From assembly GCA_009881125.1 (NCBI GenBank), contig WXFH01000056.1, positions 62,001-126,000 on the forward strand: 64,000 nt of DNA, in the 5' to 3' direction. The stretch is from Acidaminobacter sp. (GTDB lineage: Bacteria > Bacillota_A > Clostridia > Peptostreptococcales > Acidaminobacteraceae). Of this stretch, positions 61,493-64,000 are shown piece after piece (within the stretch, counting starts at the first letter, position 1; each line of letters opens with the position of its first letter). A program made the translations under genes and the position numbers. The notes beneath the pieces are model-generated. The model ran no database searches, had not been told where the DNA came from, and saw only the letters and a program-made list of their open reading frames with translations.

Positions 61493-62635
61493 TTAATCCC
61501 CAAAACCAAAATAGACCAAAGCGGCGCCTAATAGTCCAAACACCAGCAATCCGGCGGCATTGTAGAGGATAAAGGACTTTAGATAAGGCTTGGCTTCGCC
61601 GGGATGATCCTTCAAAAACAGCCTGTAGGAAATCACGCTGGCCAGGGAAGCGATTAGAGTTCCCATGCCCCCAACGTTGACACCCAGAAGCAGCGGCGCC
61701 CAGTCCTCCGTAAATTCAGACAGGAGGATGGCGGCCGGCACGTTGGAGATGACCTGGCTGAACAGCACACTGCTGAAATAAACGGTGACAGGGGTACTGA
61801 GGAGAGACTGCATCAGTGCTATAACAGCGGGGATCTCCGAAAGTCTTGCCACTATGATGAAGAAGCCTACGAAGGTGGCCAAGAGCCCATAGTCAACGGC
61901 TATGAGGAGTTTTGGGCGGACGAGCAGGGTGACGGCAAGCACCAGGCCCAGGGTCGTCAGATCGCTGATTAGTCCGAAGACGGAAAGGATAATGACCCCG
62001 AAGGATAAGACCCATGGCAGCAGCTGCAGTGGGTGCGGATGATCCGGGATCTTGAGGTCGATGGACAGCTGTCGCGACGGCAGTCTGGTGGACAGCCAAA
62101 TGAGCCACGCGCCTCCGAAGCCGGCAAAAGGTGCCACCACTGAAAAGAAGTTGCCCGCCGAGAGGGCGTAACGCGTCAGTATGAAGAGGTTCTGCGGGTT
62201 GCCCATAGGCGTCAGGCTGCTGCCGATGTTCGCCGCCAAAGTCGCGAGCACCACGGTACGAATCACAGGGTAATGGCCCCGGTGGCCAACGATAAGCGCA
62301 ATGGGCACCAGGGTAAGGAGCGCCACGTCATTTGTAATGAGCATGGCACTGAAAAAGCTGAGGCCGACGACACCCAGTGCGACTCGCCGCTCTGAACCAA
62401 GCTGTCTGAGCAGCCGGATGGCAATGGCATCCAGGAGGTTCAGCTGTTCGAAAGCTTTAAGAACAATCATCAAATTAAACAGCGTGATCAGCACCTTGAA
62501 ATCCAGATCAACTGGGGTTGGCAGTTTTATAAGACTCAGCAGTGCGGCTGCTCCAAGTGAAATGGACAGGACGAGATCCCGCCGGATCCAGTTTGTTAAC
62601 TTGTTCCATAGGCGATTCAATGTGTCGCGAATCAT
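61493..62635 (-). CDS. SLC13-type anion permease
   Basis: The protein is 380 aa from ATG 62635, 9 nt after AAGGAG; GTG 62641 is too close to the site. It has about eleven hydrophobic segments and the ion-transporter-superfamily motifs LITNDVALLTLVPIAL, NIGSSLTPMGNPQNLFI and SNVPAAILLSEF, typical of the SLC13/CitMHS/ArsB group. The substrate could be a dicarboxylate, sulfate or arsenite. It is shorter than most. Confidence 0.88.
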   Translation of the reverse strand: MIRDTLNRLWNKLTNWIRRDLVLSISLGAAALLSLIKLPTPVDLDFKVLITLFNLMIVLKAFEQLNLLDAIAIRLLRQLGSERRVALGVVGLSFFSAMLITNDVALLTLVPIALIVGHRGHYPVIRTVVLATLAANIGSSLTPMGNPQNLFILTRYALSAGNFFSVVAPFAGFGGAWLIWLSTRLPSRQLSIDLKIPDHPHPLQLLPWVLSFGVIILSVFGLISDLTTLGLVLAVTLLVRPKLLIAVDYGLLATFVGFFIIVARLSEIPAVIALMQSLLSTPVTVYFSSVLFSQVISNVPAAILLSEFTEDWAPLLLGVNVGGMGTLIASLASVISYRLFLKDHPGEAKPYLKSFILYNAAGLLVFGLLGAALVYFGFGD

Positions 62636-62973
62636 TCTCACCAGCTCCTTATTGCTATCGAAGCGATTATAGCACGGGGCGACTCTGACAACAAGGCAGA
62701 GCGAGCATTTTGAGTGGATTGGCGGGAATCTGCACGAGTTAATATCAACATCTGAACCGAACCACTGGATGGAACAGATGGAAGATTAATCATGAAGATA
62801 GAATTGTTAATAAATCAGCACAAATTTCCGAATCTTCAGTTTAATTTAAGGTGTAAGCTGTATAATGAAATTGTGACAAAAGAATGACAAAAGAGACGTA
62901 AAAGTTCCAATTTGTCGCCGAACTTCTCGCGGCCATGACAGCTTAATTCACCAGACCTAGGGAGGAACGATTT
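62636..62973. other. Divergent intergenic region
   Basis: TATAAT at 62861-62866 (AGCTGTATAATGAAAT) may serve the VOC gene; its -35 is weak. A 31-codon frame from ATG 62792 has no ribosome site and is not called. A palindrome or repeat-family member was not seen. Confidence 0.45.
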
Positions 62974-63447
62974 ATGAACATGCATTACGATCAGAATGAG
63001 AAGATGGATTCGGATCTAGTTCAGGAGAACTTTATGGTCCTTGAAAACCAGCCTTCCTGCCTTTCTGAGCCGATCTCCATAAAAACGGTTTTCTACGTTG
63101 AGAATCTCGATACTTCCAAGCAGTTTTATAAGACGGTGCTCGATCAAAGCCCTATTCTCGATGCGCCAGGGCTCGTTGAATTTCAACTGATGCGCAATTT
63201 CAAGCTCGGACTGGTGCCGCTGAAGGGGATTGTACGTACGCTCAATCTCGCTGTGAGACACCGCCCTGAGGGCTGTATGCCGGCTTGCGAGATCTGCCTG
63301 AAGCATGAGGATCCGGAGGGGTGCCTTGTTCTGTTCGAAGCTGCGGGCGGCAAGCTGATCCAGCCCCTCAAAACCATGGACTGGGGCGAGGAAGTCGCCT
63401 ATGGTCTGGATCCGGATGGTCACATGATCGCGTTTTCAAGAGCGTGA
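62974..63447 (+). CDS. VOC (glyoxalase-like) domain protein
   Basis: The 157-aa protein has a single vicinal-oxygen-chelate domain after a 35-residue head: ISIKTVFYVENLDTSKQFYKTVLDQSPILDAPGLVEFQLM, CEICLKHEDPEG, and GGKLIQPLKTMDWGEEVAYGLDPDGHMIAF. The last segment carries the typical Gly-x-DPDGH metal motif. Function could be lyase, resistance or ring-cleavage; none is indicated. ATG 62974 follows GGGAGGA. Confidence 0.87.
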   Translation: MNMHYDQNEKMDSDLVQENFMVLENQPSCLSEPISIKTVFYVENLDTSKQFYKTVLDQSPILDAPGLVEFQLMRNFKLGLVPLKGIVRTLNLAVRHRPEGCMPACEICLKHEDPEGCLVLFEAAGGKLIQPLKTMDWGEEVAYGLDPDGHMIAFSRA

Positions 63448-63493
63448 AGGCTGCAACCGCGGTGAATCTGGGAGGAAGAGGTGCGTTTAACAG

Positions 63494-63532
63494 CCATCGG
63501 CTAAACGCTGTTGCTCTTGCTTTTGCCGATGG
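63494..63532. repeat. Inverted pair of the CCATCGGC word between convergent genes
   Basis: CCATCGGC (63494-63501) and GCCGATGG (63525-63532) form an 8-bp stem, extended by TAAA/TTTT. It lies between the stop codons of the VOC and DUF4130 genes and may act as a terminator. Confidence 0.8.
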
Positions 63533-63545
63533 TCACCTTCGAGCG

Positions 63546-64000
63546 CTATCCCTTAATCTCAATCAAATATTTCCAGTACTTCTTTGGCATATGCTGTCGC
63601 TGACGCTCTGTGCTCCTGCGGCTTTCTATGGCGATGTGCTTGAAATACGACTGCCACAGCGTCCTGTAGAATTCCTCTTCATCTGAGTAGGATTGAATCG
63701 TGGGCTCCAGCTCTGCCAGCCACCAGTTTTTCTGGTCGTAAAAGGCGGCGAGGTGCCGTCTGACGTCATGCAGAACCCAGGTCTGATCGCTGAGGCGACT
63801 GGCGAAGTGGGGTGCCAACAGCGTCGTGATGTCGTAAGTGGGTTCAAAGCAGCCGTAATAGATCCCTGATTTGGTTTCGGAGAAGCGGAGAAGCCCCGTC
63901 ATGAGGTGGACTTCCCGCGTCACACGCCAGGAGGCTTTGAAGACAGGTTTGACTGCGGGATGGGCCAGATGCTCGACCGCGGAGGGTCCGGTTTTGAAGG
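63546..64000 (-). CDS. DUF4130 domain protein, N-terminus outside the window
   Basis: The visible 150 codons are open to the window edge, so the 5' end is missing. The sequence (VFKASWRVTREVHLMTGLLRFSE, YDITTLLAPHFASRLSDQTWVLHDVRRHLAAFYD, and the C-terminal RQHMPKKYWKYLIE) matches the DUF4130 family, annotated as a probable DNA-metabolism protein and usually paired with a radical-SAM protein (TIGR03915/TIGR03916 type). The partner would lie beyond the edge. Confidence 0.87.
   Translation of the reverse strand, partial: FKTGPSAVEHLAHPAVKPVFKASWRVTREVHLMTGLLRFSETKSGIYYGCFEPTYDITTLLAPHFASRLSDQTWVLHDVRRHLAAFYDQKNWWLAELEPTIQSYSDEEEFYRTLWQSYFKHIAIESRRSTERQRQHMPKKYWKYLIEIKG

Noticed and set aside
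62792..62887. Small ORF of 31 codons
   Set aside because: It has no ribosome site and overlaps the likely promoter of the VOC gene.
7195..63532. CCATCGGC word as Chi or FtsK-orienting (KOPS) sequence
   Set aside because: Those are strongly strand-biased along a replichore; here the two orientations are nearly balanced (21 and 15).

Overview
The window looks like chromosome from an anaerobic, amino-acid-fermenting member of the Clostridia. The evidence is WalH/WalI/WalJ plus RlmH, ATP-type PckA, a fused TrpGD behind a tryptophan T-box, many TTG/GTG starts with strong Shine-Dalgarno sites, and a glycine/sarcosine/betaine-reductase B component with an in-frame UGA (selenocysteine). The genus cannot be fixed from this sequence; relatives of Acidaminobacter or Fusibacter are a guess. 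I saw no rRNA, tRNA, CRISPR array, transposase or phage gene.

Layout. 1-3.4 kb: yycH (cut at the window edge), yycI, walJ, rlmH. 3.5-8.2 kb: an OmpR-type two-component system followed by two lipoproteins of unknown function. 8.4-17.4 kb: pckA, then trpE-trpGD-trpC-trpF-trpB-trpA, driven by a near-ideal promoter lying in the last codons of pckA and controlled by a T-box. 17.9-19.5 kb: an ACT protein with a UPF0210 partner. 19.9-24.0 kb: TetR regulator with its operator, and an ABC-2 exporter. 24.2-36.6 kb: small metabolic and stress genes (aromatic-acid-exporter-like, DJ-1/PfpI, nitrilase, YciI, nitroreductase, FAH, GyrI-like, DUF4392, DUF1858 plus DUF438-hemerythrin, GNAT, deformylase-like, YiaK-like). 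36.7-48.1 kb: an AT-richer sugar-acid island with alcohol dehydrogenase, YhcH, Gfo/Idh, a second YiaK paralog, a DctPQM TRAP transporter, a GntR regulator, UxuA, an UxuB-like SDR, Eda and KdgK. These genes give a route from a hexonate through fructuronate, mannonate, KDG and KDPG to pyruvate and glyceraldehyde-3-phosphate. 48.3-55.8 kb: a second ABC exporter, a MerR-methyltransferase fusion, an MFS transporter, an SDR and a DNA glycosylase. 56.0-61.3 kb: GntR, grdX, the pyruvoyl-type B subunit, the selenoprotein B subunit and a YkvI transporter. 61.5-64 kb: SLC13 permease, VOC protein and a DUF4130 protein running off the edge.

The strongest signals not explained by ordinary genes are two families of short repeats. 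One is a non-palindromic word, CCATCGGC (extended GACCATCGGC), found 36 times on both strands inside and between genes, sometimes as inverted pairs. That behaviour resembles DNA uptake sequences. The other is a family of intergenic palindromes built on GGTGTCAGACACC, which forms two five-unit tandem arrays with a 24-bp period. A third signal is a densely folded, probably transcribed 270-nt element directly after the DUF438 gene (33689-33959), which I cannot assign to any RNA family.
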